A stretch of DNA of 64,000 bases from Nitrosomonadales bacterium (GCA_016721605.1 JADKHS010000001.1:1-64000); one strand, 5' to 3'. Positions 37,133-47,783 are shown, numbered from the stretch's first letter. The notes: generated by a model from the sequence alone, not told the origin. Numbers and translations are program-made.

Positions 37133-38051
37133 TTATGTTTGGCGTTTGCTTAATTCTTCGCGAACCTTATCTATCATCCTTTCCGTTTCCTCTGGGGAAA
37201 GATTGAATGCTCTACGGTTGGTCAAGGGTTTGATCTTCTTGGGGGAAATCATTCCGTCGGCAAAAGCCTTGCGAAGCTCCGTTTCAAAAATAACTCTACG
37301 TCTTGCCATCTGGTTTGCAAATGCCGAAGCGACGATACCGGTTAGGATGGCAACCGTGCATACGCCGAGAAACGCGGTAAAGCGATATGACACGGCGAGG
37401 CCATGTCACTGGCGTGAAGTCACCATACCCAACCGTGGTCAGCGTGATTACCGCCCAGTAAATCGCGTCGGGAATGGATGCGAACTTCTCTGGTTGCGCT
37501 TCATTTTCAGCAAAATACATTAGTGAAGACGTAATTAAGATTGTGATCAGCAACAGATACAAAGTTGCGGCAAATGAGCGCCGCTCGTCATAGATGGCCT
37601 GCACCAGATCTTCTATGGCGGTGCTGTAATGTGAGATCTTGAACACACGAACCAGTCGAACCGCACGGACAATACGCAAATCCAGACCGGGAATGAGCAC
37701 TTGCAAGAAATAGGGGGCCAAAGCTATTAGATCGATCAGGCCATAAAAGCTCAGGATATAGGCTTTGCGGCCTCGCCACGAATTACCGTGGCCCGGTGGA
37801 AAGCGGGCTCCACTCGCCCAGATTCGTAGCAGATATTCGACAGAAAACAAGATGATGCTGAACCACTCGAAATAATCAAAATAGATACTCCACCGTTGAT
37901 GTAGGGTGTTCACGGATCCAAGCACGACAGCAACGATGTTAAGCAAGACTATCGTGGCGATAAAGATGGAACAAAACCTGGCGGAAAGGTCGTGCTTAAC
38001 TTCGCTTTCGAGTATTTGAAACAGTCGGACTTGTATGGAGCGAAGGTTCAT
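37133..38051 (-). CDS. Voltage-gated-type potassium channel (6TM, Kv-like), frameshift after the pore
   Basis: Inner-membrane K+ channel. S1-S4 with arginine-bearing S4 (LDLRIVRAVRLVRVFKISHY), pore helix and selectivity filter TVGYGD (PDAIYWAVITLTTVGYGDFTPVT). After the filter the frame must change near 37395 to read S6 (YRFTAFLGVCTVAILTGIVASAFANQM) and a cytoplasmic tail ending ELSKRQT. About 305 residues in total. The start at 38051 (MNLRSIQVRLFQILE) looks natural. Possibly an indel error rather than true loss. Confidence 0.88.
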
Positions 38052-38294
38052 ATATGGTTTTTTACATTAGCCCGGTAGATACCGTTTATAACGTCAAGCA
38101 TTTTTCAGTTAATCGTGCTGATATGGCAGTTGAATTTTGAGTACACAAAGCACAAATGCACCAGCTTGCGCATTGCGGCACCGAGGGTGGATATTTTTGA
38201 CTTGCCTCAGGTAAGCACAAATCAATTGGGTCACCCATTTATTCCTTGCATTGATTCCCTGACTCCGCATTGATTCCGCAATTTCTTTCAATCA

Positions 38295-38471
38295 TCATTT
38301 CATTTCCCACACCGTCTGGCGCGTGCTCGCTACCAACCACCAGCCGACCCCAGCCATGCCACCGAACAACGCCAGCCACAGCCAGGTGCCGGTGAGCTCC
38401 CAGTGAACGGGCTTCACCGTTGCGTCTATCCAGATCAATGCAAAGATCGGCAACAACCTTGTATCTTTCAT
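38295..38471 (-). CDS. Small hydrophobic open frame, uncertain
   Basis: 58 residues from the ATG at 38471 with two hydrophobic segments (LLPIFALIWIDATV, WLWLALFGGMAGVGWWLV). No family recognised and only a weak ribosome site; may be a fragment. Confidence 0.25.
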   Translation of the reverse strand: MKDTRLLPIFALIWIDATVKPVHWELTGTWLWLALFGGMAGVGWWLVASTRQTVWEMK

Positions 38472-38531
38472 TCCGTGGTGGTTAGCTACCATCACACGAA
38501 GCAAGAGGAAGCTTGAGCCCAACCTTAAGGG

Positions 38532-38957
38532 CTACCGGGCTTGAAATTTAAAGCGAGGATCGTTTTCACATGGTTCTCCATCATAGTCTCCATCCATTTT
38601 TGTATTTGGACAATTTTTGACAAAAAAGTCAGCTTCAGCTCTTGAATTCATTTGGTTACAGTGTTGCCTGCCATCACATTTAAAATGTGGAATTTCATTA
38701 TTGTCTTTATTTTTACCAAACGATTTACTAGGCACTATTGTTAATGAACCGTTAACTGGTTCTAGCCTTTTACATATAGTTCCTTGTGGCACACTTCCGT
38801 ATAAAACTTTACCATCTTCAGTAATGCACTTTAATTGTTTGCCTGATTCAACATTGGTTGTCGAATTTTGTACAAATGGCAAGTCATTTTGTTTGTATAG
38901 TAGATTTCCATACCATCCAACAGCTAGAACTACGGCAATTACAATAATTTTATTCAT
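38532..38957 (-). CDS. Excalibur-domain exported/membrane-anchored protein
   Basis: 141 residues from the ATG at 38957. One N-terminal membrane segment (IIVIAVVLAVGWYGNLLY), a short region with cysteines (LKCITEDGKVLYGSVPQGTICKRLEP) and a C-terminal Excalibur calcium-binding domain: HFKCDGRQHCNQMNSRAEADFF, NCPNTKMDGDYDGEPCEND, with the DxDxDGxxCE loop. Often a surface nuclease or competence-related domain, but no nuclease domain is present. Its start overlaps the end of the truncated toxin fragment. Confidence 0.82.
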   Translation of the reverse strand: MNKIIVIAVVLAVGWYGNLLYKQNDLPFVQNSTTNVESGKQLKCITEDGKVLYGSVPQGTICKRLEPVNGSLTIVPSKSFGKNKDNNEIPHFKCDGRQHCNQMNSRAEADFFVKNCPNTKMDGDYDGEPCENDPRFKFQAR

Positions 38958-39063
38958 CGTTGACCCCATTGATTCTCGGATTGTCGCAAGCAATGTAACG
39001 GACAGTTTTCAACAAATCTTTGCGCGCCCATTCGGCAAACTCCAATTGTGCTGTCTTCGCCAT
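38952..39063 (-). pseudogene. Truncated ParE-like toxin
   Basis: Starts ATG at 39063 (TAATG overlap with its antitoxin) and reads MAKTAQLEFAEWARKDLLKTVRYIACDNP, then departs into INGVNDE-stop. The second copy at 48.1 kb shows the continuation. The gene was cut where it meets the Excalibur gene, leaving 36 residues and no catalytic part. Confidence 0.7.
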
Positions 39064-39362
39064 TACGCGCCGGCTTGTTCAATGGCCACCTGATTAATTG
39101 CTGCATTCATTTCGGTGAACATTTGTTCAGCCGGAATTGGCGGGTGTTGGTCGCGTCGGCTGGTCGCAATCGCTTCGCGCAAAGTTGCGGCGTCCAGTGC
39201 CGCCATCTGACGCATATACATTGCCGCCGGAACCAAATACGCCGCCGGGCGATTATGGTTCAACACGGCAACCGCTTCATCACCCGCCTGCTCGATAATG
39301 GCACTGGGGCTGCGTTTAAGTTCAGTGATGCTAACCGAGCGATTAGCCAATAATTGCTCCAT
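39063..39362 (-). CDS. Phd/YefM-type antitoxin
   Basis: 99 residues from the ATG at 39362: MEQLLANRSVSITELKRSPSAIIEQAGDEAVAVLNHNRPAAYLVPA is the Phd/YefM DNA-binding fold, followed by a toxin-neutralising tail (EAIATSRRDQHPPIPAEQMF). Its toxin partner is truncated, so it is an orphaned antitoxin. Nearly identical to the copy at 48.1-48.4 kb. Confidence 0.85.
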   Translation of the reverse strand: MEQLLANRSVSITELKRSPSAIIEQAGDEAVAVLNHNRPAAYLVPAAMYMRQMAALDAATLREAIATSRRDQHPPIPAEQMFTEMNAAINQVAIEQAGA

Positions 39363-39625
39363 GATTTCGTCTCCAATAGGCACCAAATAAGATGCTGAAC
39401 TGTGACCATTATTTTCGCAGCGGTCAATCGGAAGCGCCGCGCCAATGTCTCGCGAATAAATGCCCGCTTGCTCGGTTCTATTTCGGCTCGGTTACAAATC
39501 CTCTCCTCACCAACTTCGCCTTTGTCGCGCCGGACATCACCTGCGCCGCCCTACAAGATTTCTCCCCTTGGTCGAAATGACAATCCTTTAAAGTTACCCA
39601 TAGCTAACCCGCAAGCTTTGTGCTA

Positions 39626-39650
39626 AATTCTGTCCAGTCTGGTCAGAATT
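39626..39650 (+). promoter_or_regulatory. Candidate autoregulatory operator of the phd-PIN module
   Basis: AATTCTG (39626-39632) and CAGAATT (39644-39650) form a perfect 7-bp inverted repeat 26 bases before the antitoxin start, the usual place for a Phd/YefM operator. Confidence 0.4.
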
Positions 39651-39675
39651 AACGCCGGTATTAATGGAGGACATT

Positions 39676-39927
39676 ATGCACAGGGAATGGCAACTACAAA
39701 AAGCGAAAGGCAATTTCAGCCAGCTTATCAAACAGGCTGCGAGTGGCGATGCCCAAATAGTTACGGTACACGGAAAACCCACGGTGGTAATTGTTTCGGC
39801 TGAAGAATATGCCCGACTTACCCGCCACCGAACCAAGCTTTCCAGCGCGTTGCTGCGTCCCGACCTCGCAGCCGAACACCTGGATATTTCCCGCAGCCGC
39901 GACACCGGGCGCGACATTGAGCTATGA
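39676..39927 (+). CDS. Phd/YefM-type antitoxin of a PIN toxin pair
   Basis: 83 residues from the ATG at 39676, ribosome site GGAGG. MHREWQLQKAKGNFSQLIKQAASGDAQIVTVHGKPTVVIVSAEEY is the classic Phd/YefM N-terminus; the C-terminal part ends RDTGRDIEL. It overlaps the toxin gene as ATGA. Unrelated in sequence to the antitoxin at 39.1 kb. Confidence 0.9.
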   Translation: MHREWQLQKAKGNFSQLIKQAASGDAQIVTVHGKPTVVIVSAEEYARLTRHRTKLSSALLRPDLAAEHLDISRSRDTGRDIEL

Positions 39928-40384
39928 GCTGGCTGCTGGATACCTGCGCGCTTTCCGAATACGCCAAAAAAGCCCCCGCACCGAAAGTTATCGCCTGGCT
40001 GGATGAACAAGACGAAACCAGCCTATTCATCAGCGTCATCACGCTGGGTGAAATCGAAAAGGTATCCTCAAACTGCGCGCAAGCGATCCGCGCCGCAGCC
40101 AGAAACTCACTGCTTGGCTGGGTAAGGTGGAACAGCGCTTCGCTGGGCGCATCCTACCTCTCAATGCCGCTGCCCTTCACGTTTGGGCGCAAATCACCGC
40201 ACATTCCGAATTGGCTGGACAGCCTGTGCCAGTGATGGACGGCCTGCTCATGGCCACTGCCCAATGCCACGGCTTCACCGTGGTTACCCGTAACGTGCAG
40301 GATTTCGCGATGTACCCGCAAGTGTTTAACCTTGGGCGTTGTAAGTCTGCCGTAGCGAAGCCGTCGTTCCGCTCTCACTATTAA
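39924..40384 (+). CDS. VapC/FitB-type PIN-domain toxin, one-base frameshift
   Basis: PIN ribonuclease with acidic residues in LLDTCALSEYAKK, LGEIEKG, VPVMDGLLMATA and TRNVQDF. The frame breaks near 40062, where GAAAAGGTATCC should be GAAAAGGGTATCC; the restored text is GILKLRASDPRRSQKLTAWLGKVEQRFAGRILPLN. About 153 residues in all, with a C-terminal extension beyond NVQDF. Expected to cut RNA or tRNA unless bound by the antitoxin. Confidence 0.85.
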
Positions 40385-40487
40385 ATCAGGTCGCTACAAG
40401 AAACCAAGGAGTAAGGGACACAGTCTCAGGTACAACTCATCGGACGAAACTGGCCCGGCAAAACTCGAATAGAGTAACACTGAATCC

Positions 40488-40898
40488 TTAACGGCTTACC
40501 ACGTTCAAGTCCGGCTTCAATTCGTTTTCATCGATATAACCGATAGCGCCGGGTGTAGTTTGGACAAAGTTAATGACTTCGGCGGCACTCGATACTTCTT
40601 TTGGCGGAAGACCTTTGCCGATGAAGCGGCGCACCGTCCAATAGGCGGTGTATTTGTCATCGTTCTGATTCAGGTAGCGCTGCAAGAAACGATCACGCAA
40701 TGCGCATGGCTTGAGATTCACTGCTTTGACATGCACGCCATCGATTTCGATGATCTTGCCGGTAAATATTCTTTGTACGGTACTCGCATTTAATTTACTT
40801 AGGCCAGCATGGCCGATGACAACCACGTTGTCCGCATGTGCCTCGCATATCGTAAGCGCCAGTAGCGCGGAGACCAGTTTGAGTTTGAGTTTCATCAT
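40488..40898 (-). CDS. Small PstS-like periplasmic binding protein
   Basis: 136 residues; signal peptide LVSALLALTICEAHAD, then VVVIGHAGLSKLNASTVQRIFTGKI and FLQRYLNQNDDKYTAYWTVRRFIGKGLPPKEV, TTPGAIGYIDENEL. This is the short one-domain type of PstS-like protein commonly found beside a porin and a sensor kinase. It is probably a solute receptor feeding the signalling system, not a transporter, since no permease is nearby. 11 bases after the porin gene. Confidence 0.82.
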   Translation of the reverse strand: MMKLKLKLVSALLALTICEAHADNVVVIGHAGLSKLNASTVQRIFTGKIIEIDGVHVKAVNLKPCALRDRFLQRYLNQNDDKYTAYWTVRRFIGKGLPPKEVSSAAEVINFVQTTPGAIGYIDENELKPDLNVVSR

Positions 40899-40909
40899 GG
40901 CTGTCTCCC

Positions 40910-42218
40910 TTAGAACGTAAAGTTGTAAGAAAGAGACAACACATTGATGCGTTGATCGCCGGATTGTCCACCCGGCGGCGCATCAATAAAACTGGATGCG
41001 ATGCCGGTTTGCACGACAGACCATTCAGCCTTGATTTTGCTATTGCTGCCAAGTGAGTAGGCGGTGCCCAGCGCCCATGTATTTTGGTCATACACCACCA
41101 TCGCATCGGCTATGTTGCGTTCAAAAGCGTTGACTGCCGGAATAATTGTCTGGACGCCATTTACCGCCTGATACAGGCTGCGGTTTTTCGTGGTTAGCTT
41201 GGCGTAGGTCAGATAAGGTGTCCAATTGCCGATTTCTTTTTGCAGGCTCAGGTAAAAGCCTTTGCTGTCGGGAGAAAGGGTTGAGCCTTCGTTTTTGCGT
41301 CTGACATATTCGCCGATTGTGCGAAAGCCGTGCCCCAAATCAATGCTGGCACCTAAATTGGTGGTAACGGTTTGTATCTTGGATGGGCCGTCCGCAGCAG
41401 GGCAGTAATAGTTGCCAATGAATGCCGGCGGGATACCAATCGGTACGCAACCGCCAGTTGGCGCGGGCACGTACGTCGAGGGCCCCAGTGTGGTGCCGTT
41501 GCGTGCCGTGGTATCGGCGAAATGCATGCCCGCCAAAAAAGTGTTCCCGTCGCGATTTAAGCTCAGCCGCAGTCCTTTTGACTCGATTGCCAAGGGTGCA
41601 AAGAATTCACCCGCCGCACCACTTTTGGTGAGTATATTTCCGGGGTCACGCGCATAGAAACGCCACGACTCGTTGTCGGCATTCCCCCAATAGCCATCAA
41701 GAATAAATTCGTTCTCGTTGAGCTGCCAGGTCTTGGCGAACGATGCCCCAATAAAATCTACCGTAGACGCGGTGGCATAAACCTCAACCGGCAAGCGGGC
41801 GGCCGCATAAGTCGTGCCTATATTGGCATTCTCGGAATTCAGGTAAAAGGGAATACGTAATTTCCCTACGCGAAACAACCAATCGTCAGTTGGACGGTAG
41901 GATAAAAATGCCCACGTAATGGTTGGTTGCCAGTTTTGATTGTCACTTAGCAGTGCGGGCGGCGCTACTTGGACTTGTAACGTCGCACTCCATTCGGGAT
42001 TGAGTTGGGCATTTAATTGTGCGCCGAATAGGGTGTCGCGTTTGAAGCTGCCTTTGTTATCGATATAGCGCTGATAGATGTAATTTTGGTCGGATATGGC
42101 ATAGCCTACGGTGCCATATCCCGACAGGGAAAAATCAACGGCTTGCGTGGATAGGCTAGACCGTGCCGAGTAGGAGGCAAGCAAACGTACGCGCACTATT
42201 TTTAAACCGTTTTTGCAT
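40910..42218 (-). CDS. Outer-membrane porin-like beta-barrel protein, frameshift in the signal peptide
   Basis: About 430 residues of alternating strands: mature start VDFSLSGYGTVGYAISDQNYIYQRY, internal WLFRVGKLRIPFYLNSEN, KGFYLSLQKEIGNWTPYLTYA and final NVLSLSYNFTF with terminal Phe. The signal peptide (MQKRFKNSARTFACLLLGTV) is in another frame and joins the barrel through an indel near 42160. The start is the ATG at 42218. Between the lipocalin gene and the binding-protein gene. Confidence 0.8.
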
Positions 42219-42332
42219 GGCCATTAACATGGTTATGGGGCGGATCAAGGTGATCGCAGGATTTTAAAATCCTACGGCCCTATTTAAAACGCGGCGAATT
42301 ATAACCGTTTGGCTGTTCCTTGGCAGGTTTGC

Positions 42333-43421
42333 TCAATACCCAGGCTTTGGACATTTGCAATAGCCATTTAGCTCCACATAGGCCTTGCCGCTTACTGCGC
42401 CGCTGATGGTGCACGCGCCTTCCCAATATACCGGGCCGACCCAGAAGCTGTGATTGCCGCGCAGTTCCTGGTCTTGCACGGCAGGTTGCACGGTGAAGGT
42501 CTCGTCGCCGATTACCACTGTCCAACCGGCGGGATAGGTGCAGCCGGTGGTGGGGCTGGTCCAGTAACCCAGTATGGCCACGTCGAATTGATGCGCGGCG
42601 AGATCTGTGGTGCGCCCCTGTGCATCGGTGATGGAACCGGATTTTTCTACCATGGCATCTTCGCCGTTAAAATCGAATAGCATGATTTGGCGGTTGTCCG
42701 CCAATTCGATGGCAAACCATTGCCAGCCTTTACTGATCGCTTGAAACAGCTCGCCGTACTGGCGGTCAAACCAGCTGGTTCCAGTGACTTTGTAAGACTT
42801 GCCTTTAATGCTCAAGCTGCCTGTCGTCGCCATGTGGGTGCGCGAGTAGTAATAAGTGTAGCCGCCAAAAATATAGGGGTGCGCGCCGCCGCCGTAGTGC
42901 AGCGCGGGTGGCTTGGTTGATTGCAGGTCAATATCCAGCACGTAATCGCCGATTGCACTGTGCAAGTGGTCTGTGCCATTGCCACCCACGGCGGTGACGG
43001 ATTTGTCCGCACCGTTACTGAGATTAAAACCATCTGGGGTTTTGTTGGGGAGATGGAATTCGACAAATTCCTTGAATTCAAAGCGATTGCCGTTCACATC
43101 GGTGATGGCCGCTTGCACCAGCTGATCGCGCATGAACAAAAAAGCGTCGAAGCTAAAAAATACCACTTCAAAACCGAAACGCTGGCCATCTTCCGTTTCC
43201 AGATGGCCCGTCCAGTACCACCACTGTACCTGCTCGGTGGGTAAAAATGCATCGTCTGCAGGCAGGCTTACCGGACCAATCAAACCGCGTTTTGGGCTAA
43301 ACCAGCACATAAAAATGGCTGCCACCAAGAGTATCCACGGCAGTAACGGTGGGTATTTCCAAACGGTCAGTGCCAGAATCAGCACGATGAGCCAAGGTAA
43401 TTTTTGCCAGATTGCGCGCAT
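42333..43421 (-). CDS. AttH/CrtC-type lipocalin-like protein, membrane-anchored
   Basis: 362 residues from the ATG at 43421. Two N-terminal membrane segments (LPWLIVLILALTVWKYPPLLPWILLVAAIFMCWF), then the family core: VQWWYWTGHLETEDGQRFGFEVVFF, GGYTYYYSRTHMATTGSL, VTGTSWFDRQYG, WQWFAIELADNRQIMLFDF and GAVSGKAYVELNGYC. It has two lipocalin-like barrels. Substrate unknown; not evidence for carotenoid synthesis since no such genes are near. Two bases separate it from the GGDEF gene end. Confidence 0.85.
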   Translation of the reverse strand: MRAIWQKLPWLIVLILALTVWKYPPLLPWILLVAAIFMCWFSPKRGLIGPVSLPADDAFLPTEQVQWWYWTGHLETEDGQRFGFEVVFFSFDAFLFMRDQLVQAAITDVNGNRFEFKEFVEFHLPNKTPDGFNLSNGADKSVTAVGGNGTDHLHSAIGDYVLDIDLQSTKPPALHYGGGAHPYIFGGYTYYYSRTHMATTGSLSIKGKSYKVTGTSWFDRQYGELFQAISKGWQWFAIELADNRQIMLFDFNGEDAMVEKSGSITDAQGRTTDLAAHQFDVAILGYWTSPTTGCTYPAGWTVVIGDETFTVQPAVQDQELRGNHSFWVGPVYWEGACTISGAVSGKAYVELNGYCKCPKPGY

Positions 43422-43423
43422 GT

Positions 43424-44362
43424 TTAGACGTTCCTCGGGATGAATTTTTTGTGTTGCCAAGACTTTACCTGATTGCGTCCAGATTGTTTGGCCAAGTAGA
43501 GCGCCTGGTCAGCCAGTTTGAGTAGTTCCGCCGCTGAATTTGTTTCGCTCTGGGTGTTGCAAGCGACCCCAATACTGATCGTGATATGTTCTGCGGCCGG
43601 TGAGTGGGCGTGGGGAATTTGCATCGCGGCAATAGCCCCGCGCAAGGATTCGGCCACCTTGCGCGCGCCTTCCAGATCGGTTTGTGGTAATAGAACGACA
43701 AATTCTTCGCCGCCGTAACGCGCCAGCAAATCCGTCGGACGGTTCACTGCTGCCTGCATGGCTTGTGCGACCCGCGTCAAACACTTATCGCCCAAACCGT
43801 GGCCATAGTGGTCGTTAAACAACTTGAAGTAATCCACGTCCAGCATTAGCAAAGACAGTTCATGTTGTTGCCGTGCCGCACGCTGCAATTCGTTGTGCAG
43901 CATGTCGTCAAAACGACGCCGATTGGCGATTTGGGTCAGTTCATCCATGAACGAAAGGCGTTTTAACGCATCCGTTTGCAGCTTGAGCGCAATGTGGTTG
44001 CGCACCCGCGCTTTGATAATCGGCGGGCTAATCGGTTTATGGATATAGTCCATTGCACCCAGCGTCAGTCCGAGTTCTTCGTCTTCAATTTGGTTGCGGG
44101 CGGTGACAAACAACACGGGAATATCACAGGTATCTGGATTAGCCTTGAGGCGTTTGCAGACTTCATAGCCATCCATTTCCGGCATCATCACATCCAGCAA
44201 AATCAAATCCGGCGAGCTGGCCGCAACCAGCTCCAAGGCTTTGGCGCCACTGGTCGCCAACTGGATACGGTAATCCTCGCGCAAGATACTGCTCAACAGG
44301 CTCAGGTTAGCGGGCACATCGTCCACCAGCAAGATCGTCGCACGTTCGGTTTCGGCAAACAT
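43424..44362 (-). CDS. Response regulator with GGDEF output (diguanylate cyclase)
   Basis: 312 residues from the ATG at 44362 (MFAETERATILLVDDVPANL). Receiver domain with the acidic pocket (VDD) and phospho-Asp in LLDVMMPEMDG, Lys in HKPIS. The GGDEF domain has an intact active site YGGEEFVVL and a product-inhibition site RxxD (RPTD) five residues before it. Output of the adjacent hybrid kinase: makes c-di-GMP on phosphorylation. Confidence 0.95.
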   Translation of the reverse strand: MFAETERATILLVDDVPANLSLLSSILREDYRIQLATSGAKALELVAASSPDLILLDVMMPEMDGYEVCKRLKANPDTCDIPVLFVTARNQIEDEELGLTLGAMDYIHKPISPPIIKARVRNHIALKLQTDALKRLSFMDELTQIANRRRFDDMLHNELQRAARQQHELSLLMLDVDYFKLFNDHYGHGLGDKCLTRVAQAMQAAVNRPTDLLARYGGEEFVVLLPQTDLEGARKVAESLRGAIAAMQIPHAHSPAAEHITISIGVACNTQSETNSAAELLKLADQALYLAKQSGRNQVKSWQHKKFIPRNV

Positions 44363-44391
44363 GGGGTTGTACTCCGCTATGTTATAAAGGT

Positions 44392-46782
44392 TCAAGACCT
44401 TGAAGTTTCAGCTTCCGGTAGCAAGGCCAAAGCAATATCAAAATCAAAATTATCCAACGCCACCGAGATGCGATGTACGGTTTGCACTGGCAACAGGCTT
44501 GCAAATGCGGGCTTGTGGGTTTGCCATAAATCTGCCGCCCCTCAACATTGCATTCTTCCAGCAATATTCTAAGTTGGGGCAAACAGTCTGGCCATTGGCC
44601 TGGTAGCGTGGCAGCCTCTGGCGGTGCGCCAACTTCATGCGGCGGCGATGCGGGCGCATGCTCCGACAGGCCCTTGAGTAAATGCCGCAGCGCCTCAGGC
44701 AATATCGGTTTGGACAGGAATAGATGGGCGTTCAACCTGGAGACGGTATCGTGCATGGCATCCATATCGTAGGCGGAAACGATGACCGGCAAAGGCTGGT
44801 TGTCCGGGGGCTGTGCGTGCAACGTGCGCAAGACTTGTTCGCCATCCATGCCGGGCATGACCCAGTCCAACATCAACAGATGATAGGGGCGGTTTTGTTG
44901 CTGCGCCTGGGCAATCATTTCTAGCGCAGTCTGCCCGTTCTCGGCGCTGTCAACGCCAGCCCCCGATGTCTGGCCCACGCCAAGATGGCGCAGCATTTTG
45001 ACCAGCACCATGCGCGCTTCGGGTTGATCATCCACGACCAAAACGCGCAGGGTTTGTACGCCGGGTAAGCTTGCCGTGTTAGCCGTGCGCTGTTGCGCGC
45101 GCAAGAGGCGGGCGGTAAAGATAAAGCGCGAACCGGCATCGGGTTTGCTTTCTGCCCAGATATGCCCGCCCATCAGTTCGACAAAACGCTTGGCAATTAC
45201 CAGCCCCAAGCCTGTCCCCCCGTATTTTCGCGTAGTGGAACCATCCGCCTGGCTAAATTCTTGGAACAAGTGTTCCATCTGTTCCGCAGTCATGCCGATA
45301 CCCGTATCGCTTACGGTAAAGCGTAGTGTTATTGATTCTCCATCTTGTGCGTCAATGCCCAGCGTCAACTTGACATGGCCGCTATGCGTAAATTTGATGG
45401 CGTTGGATAACAGGTTAATCAGAATTTGCCCCAGGCGTAGCGCATCCCCAACCAAAGCGCCCTCCTTCATCCAGCAAATGGGGGGTGTCCACTTCGAACA
45501 GTAATTCCACTTCTTTTTCGTAAGCGCGTTGTTGCAACAAGGCCAGAGCATTGGAAACCACCTCCTCAACCAGGAAGCGATTTTGTTCCAGCTCCAGCTT
45601 GCCCGCTTCAATCTTGGAAAAATCCAGGACGTTGTTGATAATGTCCATCAACATCTTGGCGGCGTTATGCACCTTGGAAACATAATCGCGCTGACGCGCA
45701 TTCAGGTCTGTTTTTAGCGCTAAGTAGGCCATACCCAAAATAGCGTTCATGGGCGTGCGGATTTCATGGCTCATCGTAGCCAAAAACATGGATTTTATTT
45801 TGGTCGCATTTTCGGCTTGATTGCGCGCTTTTTCCAATGCCAACTGTACGGTTTGGCGACGGCTGATATCGGCTTCAATTGATTGCGCCATGCTGTCAAA
45901 CGTCTCGCCCAACACGGCCAGCTCATCTACCGCTGAATCCCGTACCGAATCGAGTCGGCACGGCTGGTAGTCACCTGCCGACAATCGGTCGGCAGACAGC
46001 TTCGCTGTCTCGATCGGCTTTAATACTTGGCGACGCACGGTATTAAAAGCTAACCCAACCAGACCGATGGTGACCGCCATGCTTGCCAACAAAACCATAA
46101 TAAGCCGCTGCAAGCGTGTGGTTGCTTGTTCAACCTCGCCCTGGGTGCGCTTGCTGACTTGATCTTTCAGCCCCTCTACAGCGTGTGCCAAATTGGCTTT
46201 CAGCCGGTTATAAGCCTGGCTGTGAACCAGCTTGCTGGCAAAATCGAGGCGGGGAGTCCCTTCAGAAACAAATACGCGTTTATCTGGATCATAAAGCCCT
46301 TGCGTAGCGGCAAAAGCAATTTGTTCGGTTTGTTTCATGGCCTCGGTAGCCGCGAAAACCTGCGTTAGTGTCTGGAGTTCTTGTGCGTTAAAACCCAAAG
46401 CGCGCATTCTATCCTTCAATAGATGGCGTTCAACTTGCTTGGGTAGGACATGCAGCACCCGCCCTGCAATCACATCATCCCAATAAATCGCGGGATTAAA
46501 CGTGGCAGGCGCGGATTTTTCACCCTGACGTACGGCGAGGATGTCGTAGTAATAAAACAGATAGCGCGGCTCGCCGGTGGTCGTGTAAGCGCGCACCAAC
46601 CTGGCGAGTTGCTCGGTCTCTTGTTGCAGTTCATTAGACAATTGAATGGATAGCCGTTGATGCTCTTGTACGGCCATCATTTTGTTGTACGCCTGCTCAA
46701 TCAGCACGACACACAACACATTTGCGCCCAATACCAGCAGCACTCCCACAGAAAACCAGGTTGAAAGTTTACGCAGTTTCAT
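44392..46782 (-). CDS. Membrane hybrid histidine kinase (HAMP-HisKA-HATPase-REC), two frameshifts
   Basis: Two membrane segments bracket a helical periplasmic sensor (about 30-240). HAMP (RRQVLKPIETAKLSADRLSAGDY), then HisKA with SHEIRTPMNAILGMAY, HATPase with NLLSNAIKFTHSG, DTGIGM and YGGTGLGLVI, and a receiver with LMLDWVMPGMDG. The first break near 45465 joins HisKA to HATPase; the second near 44540 restores a natural end (LWQTHKPAFASLLPVQTVHR, ISVALDNFDFDIALALL) at 44392. About 796 residues. The C-terminal 90 residues resemble a degenerate phosphotransfer or docking region. Encoded 30 bases before its GGDEF partner. Confidence 0.88.
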
Positions 46783-47013
46783 CGGTGCAAGCGACTGTCT
46801 ACAGCGATAGATTCACAATGTTCAAGCATATTTAGTCGCGTATGACCGCTTTCAGTATAAGGTTTCATCATCGTGCCACAAGTTTCACCGTCAAGCCATC
46901 AGGGTTCACCTCAAGAAACTATCGGCGGCCCCCCAACCAGCGGAACAAGCAGCCATACGGCTGCCAGATAGCTCTAGGCGACTGGGGACGCAGTGGTTAA
47001 GCACGTTACCAAC

Positions 47014-47565
47014 TCAATCCCGGTTAGGGAGCATGCGCCGAAGCGTATTATCGCGCACAAAGTAATGGTGATATAACGCAGCCGCGGCATGTAGGCCGAT
47101 GAGAAAATAACCGATCGTGCCACCGGCTTCATGAATCTCTTCGATCACATCCGCCAAAAATTTACTCTTACCGATAAGTGCCGGCAGATGCACGCCGAAA
47201 AATGGTATCGGCTTACCTTCCGCGCTGAGTAACAGCCATCCCGCCAGCGGCATAGCGATCATCAGTGCATAGAGCGCTACGTGGATTAGCTTAGCTAATT
47301 GCATCTGCCACTTAGGTGGATCTGGCTCAATACGGGGGGCAGTACCCGTTATGTAAACTATTAGGCGTAACGAGGCTAGTACAAGAATAGATAAGCCCAA
47401 CATAAAATGCCAGGTTTTTAAAGTCGCGCGAAGATCGCTTCCTTTAGGGAAAAATTCATGTAGCTCAATACATGCATACACTGCTACGAACATCAACAGC
47501 ATTAACCAATGGATTCCAATAGATAGTGCTCCGTAACGGGTCTGTGGTATTGCGTATATTCATTG
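47014..47565 (-). CDS. Cytochrome b561 (CybB-type), one-base frameshift near the start
   Basis: About 183 residues with four membrane helices. Haem-ligand histidines are expected in GIHWLMLLM, ELHEFFP/LKTWHFMLG, IHVALYALM and LHAAAALYHHY. The N-terminus (MNIRNTTD) lies in another frame; removing one C near 47541 (GACCCGTTAC) gives DRYGALSIGIHWLM. It passes electrons between quinone and periplasmic acceptors. Single gene, start ATG at 47565. Confidence 0.87.
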
Positions 47566-47783
47566 GTCTTGCCCCTAAAGAATTAAACCTAATAGTTGTT
47601 AAACGACTCCAGAATTATATTGATGAATGATAAGCGCCAAATTCAGTCTGATTCGTTATATGCATGATTGTACTGACGAATGCGAATATTTCGAGAAGCT
47701 TTCTGGGTCAAATCTATACAGGCTGCATGAGATGATATGCTAATTATTAGTGCCCCCCACGCGCATATACTACATTGCCAGAC

